A stretch of 64,000 bases of DNA, from positions 1,550,001 through 1,614,000 of the forward strand of contig NZ_CP032616.1 of NCBI RefSeq assembly GCF_003626975.1. The letters are read 5' to 3'. This DNA is from Pseudomonas sp. DY-1 (lineage in GTDB: Bacteria; Pseudomonadota; Gammaproteobacteria; Pseudomonadales; Pseudomonadaceae). The notes beneath the pieces were generated by a model. That model ran no database searches. It saw nothing but the letters and a program-made list of their open reading frames with translations, and was not told the DNA's origin. Both the position numbers and the translations under genes were made by a program. Within the stretch, counting starts at the first letter, position 1. Each line of letters opens with the position of its first letter. Below, piece after piece: positions 24,606-34,537 of the stretch.

Positions 24606-25065
24606 GCAGGGCCTGCCAGCGCGCGTAGATTTCGCTCATGGCCGGTTGCGGCAGGTGCCGGATATCCAGCTTCTGGGCCTCCAGCGGCAGGGCCATCTGT
24701 TGGTAGACGGCAGCGGTGGAAAGGCCGAAGGGTTCGCCCACGGAATTGGCCGCGGCAAATACCACGCGGCTCACGCCACACAGATGCATGGCCGCCAGGC
24801 ACATGGGGCAAGGTTGGCCGCTGGCATAGATGACGCAACCGTCCAGGCGCGGCCCTAGTTGCCTGCTGGCAGCGCGGATGGCCTGGAGTTCGGCATGGCA
24901 GGTCGGGTCCTGGGTCAGATGGATTTCATTCACGGCACGAGCAAGAACTTCACCATCGCGAACCAGCAGTGCACCAAATGGACGGCCGCCCTGCTCCACG
25001 TTCTGCCGCGCCAGTTCCACGGCCTGTTCCAGGTAATTGCGTTCTTCAGACATGGGTTGGTCCAT
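24592..25065 (-). CDS. Nucleoside/guanine deaminase family protein
   Basis: A 157-residue zinc deaminase of the cytidine-deaminase-like fold. It has the HAE catalytic motif (CHAELQAIR) and the second zinc motif PCPMCLAAM, spaced as in guanine or tRNA-type deaminases, and GGRPFGALLVRDGEVLARAVNE at the start. The pattern favours guanine deaminase over TadA, because it lacks the tRNA-binding tail. ATG 25065 lies just after the stop of the ankyrin gene and overlapping starts are possible (TTG 25068, ATG 25053). It is the middle gene of the operon. Confidence 0.82.
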   Translation of the reverse strand: MDQPMSEERNYLEQAVELARQNVEQGGRPFGALLVRDGEVLARAVNEIHLTQDPTCHAELQAIRAASRQLGPRLDGCVIYASGQPCPMCLAAMHLCGVSRVVFAAANSVGEPFGLSTAAVYQQMALPLEAQKLDIRHLPQPAMSEIYARWQALHATR

Positions 25066-25068
25066 CAA

Positions 25069-25734
25069 TCAGCGGGCGCCGGCGGCGCGCAGCCTGGCGG
25101 CGATGGCCGACTGGCCGCGCTGCTCGGCATGTTGCAAGGGGGTAACGCCGTCCTTGTCGGGCAGGTCGAGATCGGCATCGGCGGCGATCAGCAGGTCGAC
25201 GATGCGCTGGTGGGCCAGGCCGCCGTCGCCCAGCAGCACGGCTTCCAGCAGGCAGGTCCAGCCCAGCTTGTTGACATGGTCGAGGTCGACGCCAGCGGCG
25301 ATCAGGGTGCGCACGGTTTCCACGTGGCCACGCTCGCAGGCGGGAATCAGTGCAGTGCCGCCGAAGCGATTGGTGCTGTGCAGATCGGCACCATGGGCGA
25401 GGGTCAGTTCCAGGATCTGCTGGTGACCGCTGGCGCCGGCCAGCAGGTAGGCGCTGTCCTGCATGCGGTTCTGCAGATTGACGTTGGCACCGGCTTCGAT
25501 CAGGCGGCGCGCCACCTCGACCTGATTTCCGGCCGTGGCGACCAGCAAGGGGGTATTGCCCTCGGCATCGCGTACATCCACCGAAACGCCCTGTTCCAGC
25601 AGTTTGTCGACGGTGACCAGGTCACCCGTCCCGGCCGCCTGAAGCAGGCTTTGGCCGGCGTCATCGGCGTTCGCCTGGGCCGCCAGCAGCAGGCTGGTGG
25701 CGAGGAGCAGGCAGTGGGTGAGTCGGGCTTTCAT
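25069..25734 (-). CDS. Periplasmic ankyrin-repeat protein
   Basis: A 221-residue protein with a signal peptide (MKARLTHCLLLATSLLLAAQANA) followed by about five ankyrin repeats: EGNTPLLVATAGNQVEVARRLIEAGANVN, then SAYLLAGASGHQQILELTLAHGADLH, GGTALIPACERGHVETVRTLIAAGVDLD, and so on. This fold mediates protein-protein contacts. It is the first gene of the operon with the deaminase and MFS genes, and is divergent from a LysR gene at 25839. Confidence 0.82.
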   Translation of the reverse strand: MKARLTHCLLLATSLLLAAQANADDAGQSLLQAAGTGDLVTVDKLLEQGVSVDVRDAEGNTPLLVATAGNQVEVARRLIEAGANVNLQNRMQDSAYLLAGASGHQQILELTLAHGADLHSTNRFGGTALIPACERGHVETVRTLIAAGVDLDHVNKLGWTCLLEAVLLGDGGLAHQRIVDLLIAADADLDLPDKDGVTPLQHAEQRGQSAIAARLRAAGAR

Positions 25735-25838
25735 GGTTCGCCTCCGCGCTTCGTCGAATGAGCGAAATTATGTCCACCTGGTCAGGTATTCTGAAATTAA
25801 ATATATCCATGCCTATCAGTGTCAGTAGGAATAGTTAA

Positions 25839-26708
25839 ATGTTCGATCCCCTCCTCCTGCGCAGCTTCGTGGCCGTAGCCGACTGCGGTAACTTCACCCG
25901 CGCCGCCGAGCGCCTGCACCTCACTCAATCCACCGTCAGCCAGCAGTTGCGAAGGCTGGAGGAAAGCCTCGGTTGCCGCCTGCTGGACCGCAGCCAGCGC
26001 CAGGTGGTGGCGACCGCCGAGGGGGAACAGCTGCTCGGCTATGCACGGCGCATCCTTGCCCTTCAGGACGAAGCCGCTGAAGTGCTGCGCCACCAGCCCG
26101 GCAGCGGCGTATTGCGCCTGGGGGTGCCTGAGGACTTCGCCGCTGAACGCCTGATGCCGGTGCTCGCAGAATTCTCCGCCGCCTGGCCCGGCGTGCGCCT
26201 TGAGGTGACCAGCGGCCTCAGCCCGGAACTGCTGCGGCTGTACCAGGGCGGTGAGTTCGACCTGCTGTTGGTCAAGCGTATGGGCGATGGCGGTGACAGC
26301 CTGGCGTCCTGGCCGGAGCCCCTGGGCTGGGTGGACAGCGCCAGCCAACCGGTCTTCGGACGTGAACCGCTGCCGCTGGTGGTGTTTCCGCCTGGCGGGC
26401 TCTACCGCAACGAAATGCTCCATGGCCTGGACGTGCAGGGCCGGCGCTGGCGCATCGCCTACTCCAGCGCCAGCCTGGCAAGCGTGCGTGCGGCAGTGGC
26501 TGCTGGCCTGGGCGTGAGCCTCTTGCCGCTGCGCGTGCTGGGGCCGGAGCACCGCTTGCTGGACGAAGGGCAAGGGTTGCCGGAGATCCGAGGGTTGAGG
26601 CTGGCGCTGTATGGGAGGACCGGATTGGGGCGTGCGGGGGATGAGTTGGTGGAGAGCCTGAAGGTGTTGTGTGAGGTGCCGGTTGTGGATGTGAGCGGCC
26701 AGACGTAA
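25839..26708 (+). CDS. LysR-family transcriptional regulator
   Basis: A 289-residue LysR regulator. The helix-turn-helix lies at residues 18-37 (NFTRAAERLHLTQSTVSQQLRRLE), followed by a periplasmic-binding-protein-like effector domain (GVLRLGVPEDFAAERLMPVLAEFSAAWPGVRLEV). It is divergent from the ankyrin/deaminase/MFS operon across 104 bp of AT-rich DNA, so that operon is its most likely target. ATG 25839 is preceded by GTAGGAATAGTTAA. Confidence 0.88.
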   Translation: MFDPLLLRSFVAVADCGNFTRAAERLHLTQSTVSQQLRRLEESLGCRLLDRSQRQVVATAEGEQLLGYARRILALQDEAAEVLRHQPGSGVLRLGVPEDFAAERLMPVLAEFSAAWPGVRLEVTSGLSPELLRLYQGGEFDLLLVKRMGDGGDSLASWPEPLGWVDSASQPVFGREPLPLVVFPPGGLYRNEMLHGLDVQGRRWRIAYSSASLASVRAAVAAGLGVSLLPLRVLGPEHRLLDEGQGLPEIRGLRLALYGRTGLGRAGDELVESLKVLCEVPVVDVSGQT

Positions 26709-26711
26709 CCC

Positions 26712-26738
26712 TGTGGGAGCGAATCATTCACTCCCACA
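26712..26738. terminator. Hairpin after the LysR gene
   Basis: TGTGGGAG (26712-26719) and CTCCCACA (26731-26738) form an 8-bp perfect stem with an 11-nt loop, between convergent LysR and opmB genes. The sequence is of REP type and may end transcription from both sides, although it lacks a T-run. Confidence 0.45.
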
Positions 26739-26767
26739 ATGGTGTCCCACTCCAAGTGTCGGGAGCG

Positions 26768-28267
26768 TCAGGGAGTCGCTTCCGAATCCGAATCCACCTG
26801 TTCCAACTGTCCCTGATCCCACCCGCCACCCAGCGCCGCGATGAGCTGGACGCTGGTGGTCAGGCGGGTACCCATCAGGGTCAGAACGGTGCGCTCGTTG
26901 CTCAGTGCGGTGGCCTGGTTGGTGACCACGCTGTTGAAGTCCACGGTACCGGCCCGGTACTGGTTGGTGATCAGGCGCAGGGCCTCGCGGGCAGCATCGA
27001 GGGCCTCCTGCTGCACCCCGCTCTCCTCTTCCAGGACGTCGAGCTGGACCATGTAGTCCTCGGCCTCGCGGAAGCTGTCCAGCACAGTCTGGCGGTAGGT
27101 CGCGACGGTCTGGTCGTAGCTGGCTTCGGCCTGCGCCACCTGGGAGCGGATCAGGCCACCATCGAACAGGGTCATGGCGAATTCCGGGCCGATGGACCAG
27201 AAGCGGTTCGGCGTGGTGATCCAGTCCTGCAGGCTGCCGCTGCGATAACCACCCGCAGCGGTCAGGCTGAGGCTGGGGAAGTAGGCCGACTTGGCGACAC
27301 CGATCTGCGCGTTGGCGGCCATCATGTTGCGCTCGGCGGAAGCCACGTCAGGACGACGCTCCAGCAGTTGCGAAGGCAGCAGGGTGGGCACGCTCGGCAG
27401 GGCCGGCACGCTGTCCACTTCGGCCAGGCTGAACTCCGCCGGCGGTACGCCGATCAGCACGGCGATGGCGTTTTCCAGTTGCGCACGCTGGTACTTGAGG
27501 TCGATGGCCTGGGCCTGGGTGCTCTTCAGCTGGGTGGTGGCCTGGGCCACGTCGGCGCGGGTCACGATGCCAGCCTTGTACTGGTTCTGGGTCAGCGTCA
27601 GGGCGCGTTGGTAACCGGCGATGGTGGCTTCCAGCAAGCGTTTCTGCGCATCCAGAACGCGCAGTTGCAGATAGTTCTGCGCAAGTTCCGATTGCAGGCT
27701 GAGGCGCGCTGCGGCCAGGTCGGCAGCGCTGGCCTGCATGCTGGCAGTGTCGGACTCCAACTGGCGGCGTAGCTTGCCCCAGAGGTCGATCTCCCAGTTC
27801 ACCCCGAGGCTGGCGTCGTAGCTCTTGGACACGCCACCGCCACCGGAGCTGGTGACGGTTGAACCGTCGGACAGGCGCACGGTGCTATCGCCGCCACCCT
27901 GGCCCGAGCGGGTCTTGCCAGCATTGCCGCTCACCGAGGGGAAGAACGAGGCACGGGCACCACGGGCCAGCGCCTGCGCCTGACGGTACTGGGCGACGGA
28001 CTGCGCCAGGGTCTGGTTGGAGGTTTCCAGGCGCTGCTGCAAGTCGTTGAGGGTGGCGTCGCCGTAAAGCTCCCACCAACGGCCACGATGGTCCAGGTCG
28101 GCCGGGCTGGCCAGGGACCAGCCCTCTGCATGCTTGAATTGCACGGGCACGCTTTGTTCCGGACGCTTGTAGTCCGGGCCGATAGCACAGCCACCGAGCA
28201 ACAGGCCGGCGAGCGCCAGGGCTATCGCGCGGCGCAGGGGGTTCAGGGAAATGGCGGCGGTGTTCAT
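26768..28267 (-). CDS. opmB: Outer-membrane efflux lipoprotein OpmB (NodT/OprM family)
   Basis: A 499-residue outer-membrane channel of a tripartite RND pump. It has a lipoprotein signal (LALAGLLLGGCAIGPDYKRP, Cys27). The body shows two similar halves rich in long helices (NQTLAQSVAQYRQAQALARGARA, and SQVAQAEASYDQTVATYRQTVLDSFREAEDYM), as in OprM/TolC. It overlaps muxC by 4 bp and is last in the muxA-muxB-muxC-opmB order, matching the Pseudomonas aeruginosa MuxABC-OpmB system. Confidence 0.92.
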   Translation of the reverse strand: MNTAAISLNPLRRAIALALAGLLLGGCAIGPDYKRPEQSVPVQFKHAEGWSLASPADLDHRGRWWELYGDATLNDLQQRLETSNQTLAQSVAQYRQAQALARGARASFFPSVSGNAGKTRSGQGGGDSTVRLSDGSTVTSSGGGGVSKSYDASLGVNWEIDLWGKLRRQLESDTASMQASAADLAAARLSLQSELAQNYLQLRVLDAQKRLLEATIAGYQRALTLTQNQYKAGIVTRADVAQATTQLKSTQAQAIDLKYQRAQLENAIAVLIGVPPAEFSLAEVDSVPALPSVPTLLPSQLLERRPDVASAERNMMAANAQIGVAKSAYFPSLSLTAAGGYRSGSLQDWITTPNRFWSIGPEFAMTLFDGGLIRSQVAQAEASYDQTVATYRQTVLDSFREAEDYMVQLDVLEEESGVQQEALDAAREALRLITNQYRAGTVDFNSVVTNQATALSNERTVLTLMGTRLTTSVQLIAALGGGWDQGQLEQVDSDSEATP

Positions 28268-31200
28268 AGGGGTGTTTCCAGAGCGGCGTCAGTGCGCACG
28301 CCACGCCAGCGATTGAAGCGATGGCGCAGACGGTCGAGATAGAGGTAGACCACAGGGGTCGTGTAGAGAGTCAGCAACTGGCTCAGCACCAGGCCGCCGA
28401 TGATGGCGACACCTAGGGGCTGGCGCATTTCCGCGCCTTCCGTGCCGCCGATGAGCAGCGGAACGGCGCCGAGGATGGCGGCGATGGTGGTCATCAGGAT
28501 CGGCCGAAGTCGCAACAGGCAGGCCTGGCGAATGGATTCTTCAGGCTCCATGCCTTCCTGGCGTTCGAGCTGCAAGGCGAGGTCGATCATCATGATGGCG
28601 TTCTTCTTCACCACGCCGATCAGCAGGAACAGTCCCAGCAGCGAGATCAGGCTGAACTCCCCACCGGTAAGCAGGATCGCCAGCAGCGCGCCCACCCCGG
28701 CCGACGGCAGCGTCGAGAGGATGGTCAGCGGGTGGACATAGCTCTCGTAAAGGATGCCGAGCACCAGGTACACCAGCACCAGGGCGGCGAGGATCATCCA
28801 CGGCTGGTTCTGCTGGGTGCTCTGGAAGGCATCGGCGCTACCGCCCATACGCGCGATCACCGAGCTGGGCAGGCCGATGGCGGCCACCGCCTTCTCGATG
28901 GCCACGGTGGCCTTGTCGAGACTGACGCCAGGCGCCAGGTCGAAGGCAATGCTCTCCGAGGCGAACTGGCCTTCGTGGTTGACGCGGTCTTCTTCGAGGC
29001 TGCGCTCGTAGCGGGCGAAGCTGGACAGCGGCACGCGCTGGCCATCGGCAGTGATCAACTGGACCTGCTTGAGGGTTTCCGGGGCCTGGGCGTATTTCGG
29101 GTTGACCTCCATCACCACCTGGTACTGGTTCAGGGTGTCGTAGATGGTGGAAATCTGCCGCTGGCTGTAGGCGTTGTTCAGCGCGGTGGTGACCATGGAC
29201 ATGTCGACCCCTAGTCGCTTGGCGGTGTCGCGGTCCACTTGCAGGGTGACCTGCTGGGCGCCCTCCCCTTCGTTAGCGTCGATGGCGGTGAGCTCCGGCA
29301 ACGCCTTGAGTGCAGCGGTGACCTTCGGCCCCCAGGTGCGCAGGTCGGACAGTTCGCCACTCTGCAACACGTACTCGTACTGCGAACTGCGCTGCTCGCG
29401 GCCGCCACCGAATTGCAGGTCCTGGTCGGCCATCAGCATCAGCCGGCCACCGGGCACCTTGGGTAGATTGGCGCGCAGGCGTTCGATGACCTTCTGCGCC
29501 GACACATTGCGCTCGGCGATGGGCTTCAGGCGCACGATCATGAAGGCGTTGTTGATACCACCACTGCCGCCGATGAAGCCGGCCACGCTTTCCACGGCCG
29601 GGTCCTTGAGGACGGCGCGGCGGAAGATTTCCATCTTCGGCTGCATCACGGTGAAGGACAGACCATCGTCGCCACGGATGAAGCCGATCAACTGGCCGGT
29701 GTCCTGCTGTGGCAGGAAGGTCTTGGGCACCAGCACGTAGAGCGCGATATTGCAGCCGATGGTCAGCAACAGGCTCGCCAGGGTCAGACGCGGATGACGC
29801 AGGGCCACGCCCAGGGTCCGGTCGTAGACATTGACCATGCGCGTATGCAGCGCCTCGCTCCAGCGTTGCAGGCGGCTGTCTTCGTCCGGCACATGGGGTT
29901 TCAGCCAACGCGCACAGAGCATCGGCGTCAGGGTCAGGGACACCAGCAGCGAAACCAGGATAGCCACCGCCAGGGTCAGCGAGAACTCGCGGAACAACCG
30001 GTCGATGATGCCGCCCATGAACAGGATGGAGACGAATACCGCCACCAGCGAGAGGTTCATCGACAGCAAGGTGAAGCCGACTTCGCGGGTGCCCTGCAGC
30101 GCCGCCTTGAATGGCGCCATGCCGTCGTTGATGTGCCGCGAGATGTTCTCCAGCACCACGATGGCGTCGTCCACCACCAGGCCGGCGGCGAGGATCAGCG
30201 CCATCAGCGACAGCACGTTGAGCGAGAAGCCCATCAGGTACATCACCGCGAAGGTGCCCACCAGCGACACCGGCACCGCCAGTGCCGGAATCAGCGAGGC
30301 GCGCAGGTTACCGAGGAACAGGTAGACGACCAGGATCACCAGGCCGACGGCGATCAGCAGCGTGCGCTCGGCTTCGTGCAAGGTGGCGCGGATCACCGGC
30401 GAGCGGTCCATGGCCAGATCCAGCTTGACGCTGGCCGGCAACACCGCCTGCAGCGCGGGCAGTTGCTGCTTGATGCTTTCGATGGTCTCGATGATGTTGG
30501 CGCCGGCCTGGCGGTTGATCACCAGCAGCACCGCCGAGTCGTCGTTGAAGAAGCCGCTGTTGTAACGGTCTTCCACCGCATCGCGGACCTTGGCCACATC
30601 GCCCAGGCGCAGGGCGGCGCCGTCCTGGTAGCGGAGGATCAGCGGCGTGTAGTCGGCAGCCTTCTCCAGCTGGTCGTTGGCACCTACCTGCCAGTGGCGG
30701 CCGGCGTCTTCCACGGAGCCCTTGGGGCGACGCTGGTTGGCGGCGGCGATGGCGCTGCGCACATCGTCCAGGGCAATACCGTACTGAGTCAGCAGTTGCG
30801 GCTCCAGCTCCACCCGCACGGCCGGCAGCGAGCTGCCGCCGATCTGCACCTCACCCACGCCCTTAACCTGGGACAGGCTCTGGGCCAGGATGGTGGACGC
30901 CATGTCGTAGAGCTCACCTTTCTCCTTCACGTCGGAGGTCAGCGACAGCACCATGATCGGCGCCTGGGACGGGTTGACCTTCTTGTAGGTGGGCATGCTG
31001 CGCATGCCGCTGGGCAGCAGGTTGCGGGAGGCGTTGATGGCCGCCTGCACATCGCGGGCAGCGCCATTGATGTCGCGGTCCAGGTCGAACTGCACGATGA
31101 TCCGCGTCGAGCCCTGGCTGGTGCGGCTGGTCATCTGATTGATGCCGGCGATAGTGCCCAGGGAGCGTTCCAGCGGCGTGGTCACGCTGGACGCCATGAT

Positions 31201-31371
31201 CTCCGGACTGGCGCCGGGCAGGCTGGCCTGCACAGTGATCACCGGGAAGTCCATCTGCGGCAGCGGCGACACCGGCAGCAGGCCGAAACTGACGCTACCC
31301 AGCAGCAGGATCGCCAGGCTCAGCAGCATGGTGGCGACCGGGCGATGGATGAAGGGGGCGGAGAGGTTCAA
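28264..31371 (-). CDS. muxC: RND efflux inner-membrane subunit MuxC
   Basis: A 1035-residue RND transporter with 12 helices in two halves. The proton relay is visible in ILAAGLVVDDAIVVLENISRH, and the second half has [37 protein letters not shown]. The start MNLSAPFIHRPVATMLLSLAILLLGSVSFGLLPVSPLPQMDFP is that of the MdtC/MuxC type. In Mux/Mdt systems the B and C subunits form a heterotrimer, and a second RND gene (muxB) is indeed adjacent. A 73-bp gap with a C-rich hairpin separates it from muxB. Confidence 0.94.
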   Translation of the reverse strand: MNLSAPFIHRPVATMLLSLAILLLGSVSFGLLPVSPLPQMDFPVITVQASLPGASPEIMASSVTTPLERSLGTIAGINQMTSRTSQGSTRIIVQFDLDRDINGAARDVQAAINASRNLLPSGMRSMPTYKKVNPSQAPIMVLSLTSDVKEKGELYDMASTILAQSLSQVKGVGEVQIGGSSLPAVRVELEPQLLTQYGIALDDVRSAIAAANQRRPKGSVEDAGRHWQVGANDQLEKAADYTPLILRYQDGAALRLGDVAKVRDAVEDRYNSGFFNDDSAVLLVINRQAGANIIETIESIKQQLPALQAVLPASVKLDLAMDRSPVIRATLHEAERTLLIAVGLVILVVYLFLGNLRASLIPALAVPVSLVGTFAVMYLMGFSLNVLSLMALILAAGLVVDDAIVVLENISRHINDGMAPFKAALQGTREVGFTLLSMNLSLVAVFVSILFMGGIIDRLFREFSLTLAVAILVSLLVSLTLTPMLCARWLKPHVPDEDSRLQRWSEALHTRMVNVYDRTLGVALRHPRLTLASLLLTIGCNIALYVLVPKTFLPQQDTGQLIGFIRGDDGLSFTVMQPKMEIFRRAVLKDPAVESVAGFIGGSGGINNAFMIVRLKPIAERNVSAQKVIERLRANLPKVPGGRLMLMADQDLQFGGGREQRSSQYEYVLQSGELSDLRTWGPKVTAALKALPELTAIDANEGEGAQQVTLQVDRDTAKRLGVDMSMVTTALNNAYSQRQISTIYDTLNQYQVVMEVNPKYAQAPETLKQVQLITADGQRVPLSSFARYERSLEEDRVNHEGQFASESIAFDLAPGVSLDKATVAIEKAVAAIGLPSSVIARMGGSADAFQSTQQNQPWMILAALVLVYLVLGILYESYVHPLTILSTLPSAGVGALLAILLTGGEFSLISLLGLFLLIGVVKKNAIMMIDLALQLERQEGMEPEESIRQACLLRLRPILMTTIAAILGAVPLLIGGTEGAEMRQPLGVAIIGGLVLSQLLTLYTTPVVYLYLDRLRHRFNRWRGVRTDAALETPL

Positions 31372-31396
31372 AGACTAGCCTCCGCGCGGAGCACGA

Positions 31397-31436
31397 CTGC
31401 CCTCACCCCCGCCCTCTCCCAGGGGGAGGGGGAGTA
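31397..31436. repeat. C/G-rich hairpin repeat between muxB and muxC
   Basis: CCCTCTCCCAGGGGGAGGGG and neighbours form a short GC-rich hairpin in the only real gap of the mux operon. Similar C-rich runs occur near 16350, 48780 and 60980. It may dampen muxC-opmB expression, or be neutral repeat DNA. Confidence 0.4.
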
Positions 31437-31444
31437 AAAGCGGC

Positions 31445-34400
31445 TCATACCGCCACCCCCGCCGCACTGCGGCCGGTGAAGCGACGGGCCAGGCGGTCGA
31501 AGGCCAGGTAGATCACCGGAGTGGTGAACAGGGTCAGCACCTGGGACAGCAGCAGGCCGCCCACCATAACCAGGCCCAGTGGCTGGCGCAGTTCGGCGCC
31601 GGAGCCGGTAGCCAACATCAGCGGGATGGCGCCGAACAGGGCCGCCAGGGTGGTCATCAGGATCGGTCGGAAGCGCAGCAGCGCCGCCTGGTAGATCGCA
31701 TCCTCGGGCGACATGCCCTGGTGCCGCTCCGCGTCCAGGGCGAAGTCGATCATCATGATGGCGTTCTTCTTCACGATGCCGATCAGCAGGATGATGCCGA
31801 TGATCGCGATCAGGCCCAGGTCATTGCCGGTCAGCAGCAGCGCAAGCAGGGCGCCGACGCCCGCCGAAGGCAACGTGGAGAGGATGGTCACCGGGTGGAT
31901 ATAGCTCTCGTAGAGCACCCCCAGCACGATGTACATGGTCACCACCGCCGCCAGGATCAGCAGCAGCGTGCTCGACAGCGACGCCTGGAAGGCCGCCGCC
32001 GCGCCCTGGAAGCGGGTCTGGATGCCTTCGGGCATGCCGATGTCCTGCTGCACCCGTTCGATCACCGCCACCGCTTCGCCCAGGGCGACGCCAGGCGCCA
32101 GGTTGAAGGACAGGGTCACGGCCGGGAACTGGCCGATATGGCTGACCGCCAGTTGCGTCTGGCGCTCTTCCACTGTGGCCAGTGCCGAGAGCGGCACCTG
32201 GGTGCCGGCACTGGTGACGACGTGAATCTGCTGCAGCGCCTGCGGGCCGATCACTTCGCCGGCGGCGGATTCCAGCACCACGCGGTACTGGCTGGACTGG
32301 GTGAAGATGGTAGAAATCTGCCGCTGGCCGAAGGCGTCATAGAGGGCGTCGGTGATGGCGGAAATCTCCACACCCAGGCGTCCGGCCATGTCGCGGTCGA
32401 TGTTCAGGTACACCTGCAGGCCCTTGTCCTGAAGGTCACTGGCCACGTCCGATAGCTCCGGCTGCTGACGCAGGGCGTCCACCAGCTTGCCTGTCCACTC
32501 GTTGAGCAGGTCGGCGTCCGGGGATTCCATGCTGAACTGGAATTGGGTGCGGCTGACCCGGTCCTCGATGGTCAGGTCCTGCACCGGCTGCAGGTAAAGA
32601 CGGATGTCGCTCTGTTTGTCGAGCTCGGGCTGCAGGCGCTGGATCACCTCGCTGGCGGTCACATCGCGGTCGCCGTGGGGCTTGAGGTTGATCAGCATGC
32701 GGCCGCTGTTAAGGGTGACGTTGTCGCCGTCGACGCCGATGTAGGACGTCAGGCTGGCCACCGCCGGGTCCTTGAGGATCAGCGCGGCGACCTTCTGCTG
32801 GCGTTCGCTCATGGAGCGGAAGGACACCGACTGCGGCGCCTCGGTGATGCCCTGGATGACGCCGGTGTCCTGCACCGGGAAGAAGCCCTTGGGTACCGCG
32901 AGGTAGAGCAGCACGGTCAACACCAGGGTGCCGATGGCCACCAGCAGGGTCAGGCCCTGGTGCCTGAGCACCCAGGTCAGGCCAAGGCCATAGCGTTGGA
33001 TCATGCCGTCGATGAAATCACCGCTGGCCTTGTAGAAACCGCCCTCCTCTTCTTTCTTCTCCCGCTTGAGCAGGCGCGCGCACATCATGGGCGTCAGGGT
33101 CAGGGAGACCACCAGCGAGATCAGGATCGCCACCGCCAGCGTGATGGCGAACTCGCGGAACAGCCGGCCCACCACATCAGCCATGAACAGCAACGGGATC
33201 AATACGGCGATCAGCGAGAAGGTCAGGGAGATCAGGGTGAAACCGATCTGCTTCGCACCCTTGAGCGCGGCATTGAGCGGTGTCTCCCCCTCTTCCAGGT
33301 GACGGGAGATGTTTTCCAGCATGACGATGGCGTCGTCCACCACGAAGCCGGTGGCGATGGTCAGTGCCATCAGCGTCAGGTTGTTGATGGAGAAGCCGGC
33401 CAGGTACATCACCGCGAAAGTGCCCACCAGGGACAGCGGCACGGCGATGGACGGGATGATGGTGGCACTCATCCGGCGCAGGAACAGGAAGGTCACCATC
33501 ACCACCAGGGCGATGGCGAGGAATAGCTCATGCTGCACATCGGTGATGGCCGCGCGGATGGTCTGGGTGCGGTCGGTGAGGACCACGACATCGATGCCCG
33601 CCGGCAGGTTGGCGGTGATCGACGGCATCAGGGCCTGGATGCGGTCCACCACCTCGATCACGTTGGCGCCGGGCTGGCGCTGGATGTTCAGCAGCACCGC
33701 CTCGTTCTGGTTGGCCCAGGCGGCGAGGCGCTCGTTCTCAGCACCGTCGACGATACTGGCGACATCCTTCAGTCGCAGGGCGGCGCCGTTGTTGTAGGCG
33801 AGGATGAGGTTGGCGTATTCCTCGGCGGACTTGAGCTGGTCATTGGCGTCCAGCATGGAAACGCGGGTCGGGCCGTCGAAGTTGCCCTTGGGCTGGTTGA
33901 CGTTGGACGCGCTCACCAGGCTGCGCACGTCGGACAGGTTCAGGCCATTGGCCGCCAGGGCTTCGGGATTGACGCGAATGCGCACCGCCTGGCGCTGGCC
34001 GCCGGCGATGCTGACCATGCCCACGCCGCTGATCTGCGCCAGTTTCTGCGCCATGCGGGTGTCCACCAGGTTATGCAGCCTGGGCAGCGGCATGGTCTTC
34101 GAGCTGATGGCCAGGGTCAGCACCGGGGTATCGGCCGGATTGACCTTGTTGTAGACCGGCGGCGCCGGCAAGTCGTTGGGTAGCAGGTTGGTGGCCGCGT
34201 TGATGGCCGCCTGCACCTCCTGCTCGGCCACGTCCAGATTTATTTCCAGGCTGAAGCGCAGGGTGATGACCGAGGCACCGCCGGAACTGGTGGAAGACAT
34301 CTGGGTCAGCCCTGGCATCTGCCCGAACTGGCGCTCCAGCGGCGCGGTAACGGCGCTGGTCATCACGTCCGGGCTGGCGCCCGGATAGAGGGTGAGGACG

Positions 34401-34537
34401 CGGATGGTCGGATAATCCACCTCGGGCAGCGCGGAAACCGGCAACAGTCGGTAGGCGATCAGGCCGGCGAGGAGGATCGCCAGCATGCTCAGAGTGGTGG
34501 CGACCGGCCGCAGGATGAACAGGCGAGAGAGGTTCAT
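31445..34537 (-). CDS. muxB: RND efflux inner-membrane subunit MuxB
   Basis: A 1030-residue RND transporter. The N-terminus [45 protein letters not shown] is of the MdtB/MuxB type. The proton-relay Asp pair lies in [23 protein letters not shown], and the second half has [35 protein letters not shown]. It pairs with MuxC and the adaptor MuxA. Its start overlaps the muxA stop by 4 bp. Confidence 0.94.
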   Translation of the reverse strand: MNLSRLFILRPVATTLSMLAILLAGLIAYRLLPVSALPEVDYPTIRVLTLYPGASPDVMTSAVTAPLERQFGQMPGLTQMSSTSSGGASVITLRFSLEINLDVAEQEVQAAINAATNLLPNDLPAPPVYNKVNPADTPVLTLAISSKTMPLPRLHNLVDTRMAQKLAQISGVGMVSIAGGQRQAVRIRVNPEALAANGLNLSDVRSLVSASNVNQPKGNFDGPTRVSMLDANDQLKSAEEYANLILAYNNGAALRLKDVASIVDGAENERLAAWANQNEAVLLNIQRQPGANVIEVVDRIQALMPSITANLPAGIDVVVLTDRTQTIRAAITDVQHELFLAIALVVMVTFLFLRRMSATIIPSIAVPLSLVGTFAVMYLAGFSINNLTLMALTIATGFVVDDAIVMLENISRHLEEGETPLNAALKGAKQIGFTLISLTFSLIAVLIPLLFMADVVGRLFREFAITLAVAILISLVVSLTLTPMMCARLLKREKKEEEGGFYKASGDFIDGMIQRYGLGLTWVLRHQGLTLLVAIGTLVLTVLLYLAVPKGFFPVQDTGVIQGITEAPQSVSFRSMSERQQKVAALILKDPAVASLTSYIGVDGDNVTLNSGRMLINLKPHGDRDVTASEVIQRLQPELDKQSDIRLYLQPVQDLTIEDRVSRTQFQFSMESPDADLLNEWTGKLVDALRQQPELSDVASDLQDKGLQVYLNIDRDMAGRLGVEISAITDALYDAFGQRQISTIFTQSSQYRVVLESAAGEVIGPQALQQIHVVTSAGTQVPLSALATVEERQTQLAVSHIGQFPAVTLSFNLAPGVALGEAVAVIERVQQDIGMPEGIQTRFQGAAAAFQASLSSTLLLILAAVVTMYIVLGVLYESYIHPVTILSTLPSAGVGALLALLLTGNDLGLIAIIGIILLIGIVKKNAIMMIDFALDAERHQGMSPEDAIYQAALLRFRPILMTTLAALFGAIPLMLATGSGAELRQPLGLVMVGGLLLSQVLTLFTTPVIYLAFDRLARRFTGRSAAGVAV

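Noticed and set aside
29794..31437. Antisense frame of 547 residues over muxC
   Set aside because: Low-complexity Gln/His/Arg product, a typical shadow of a GC-rich RND gene.
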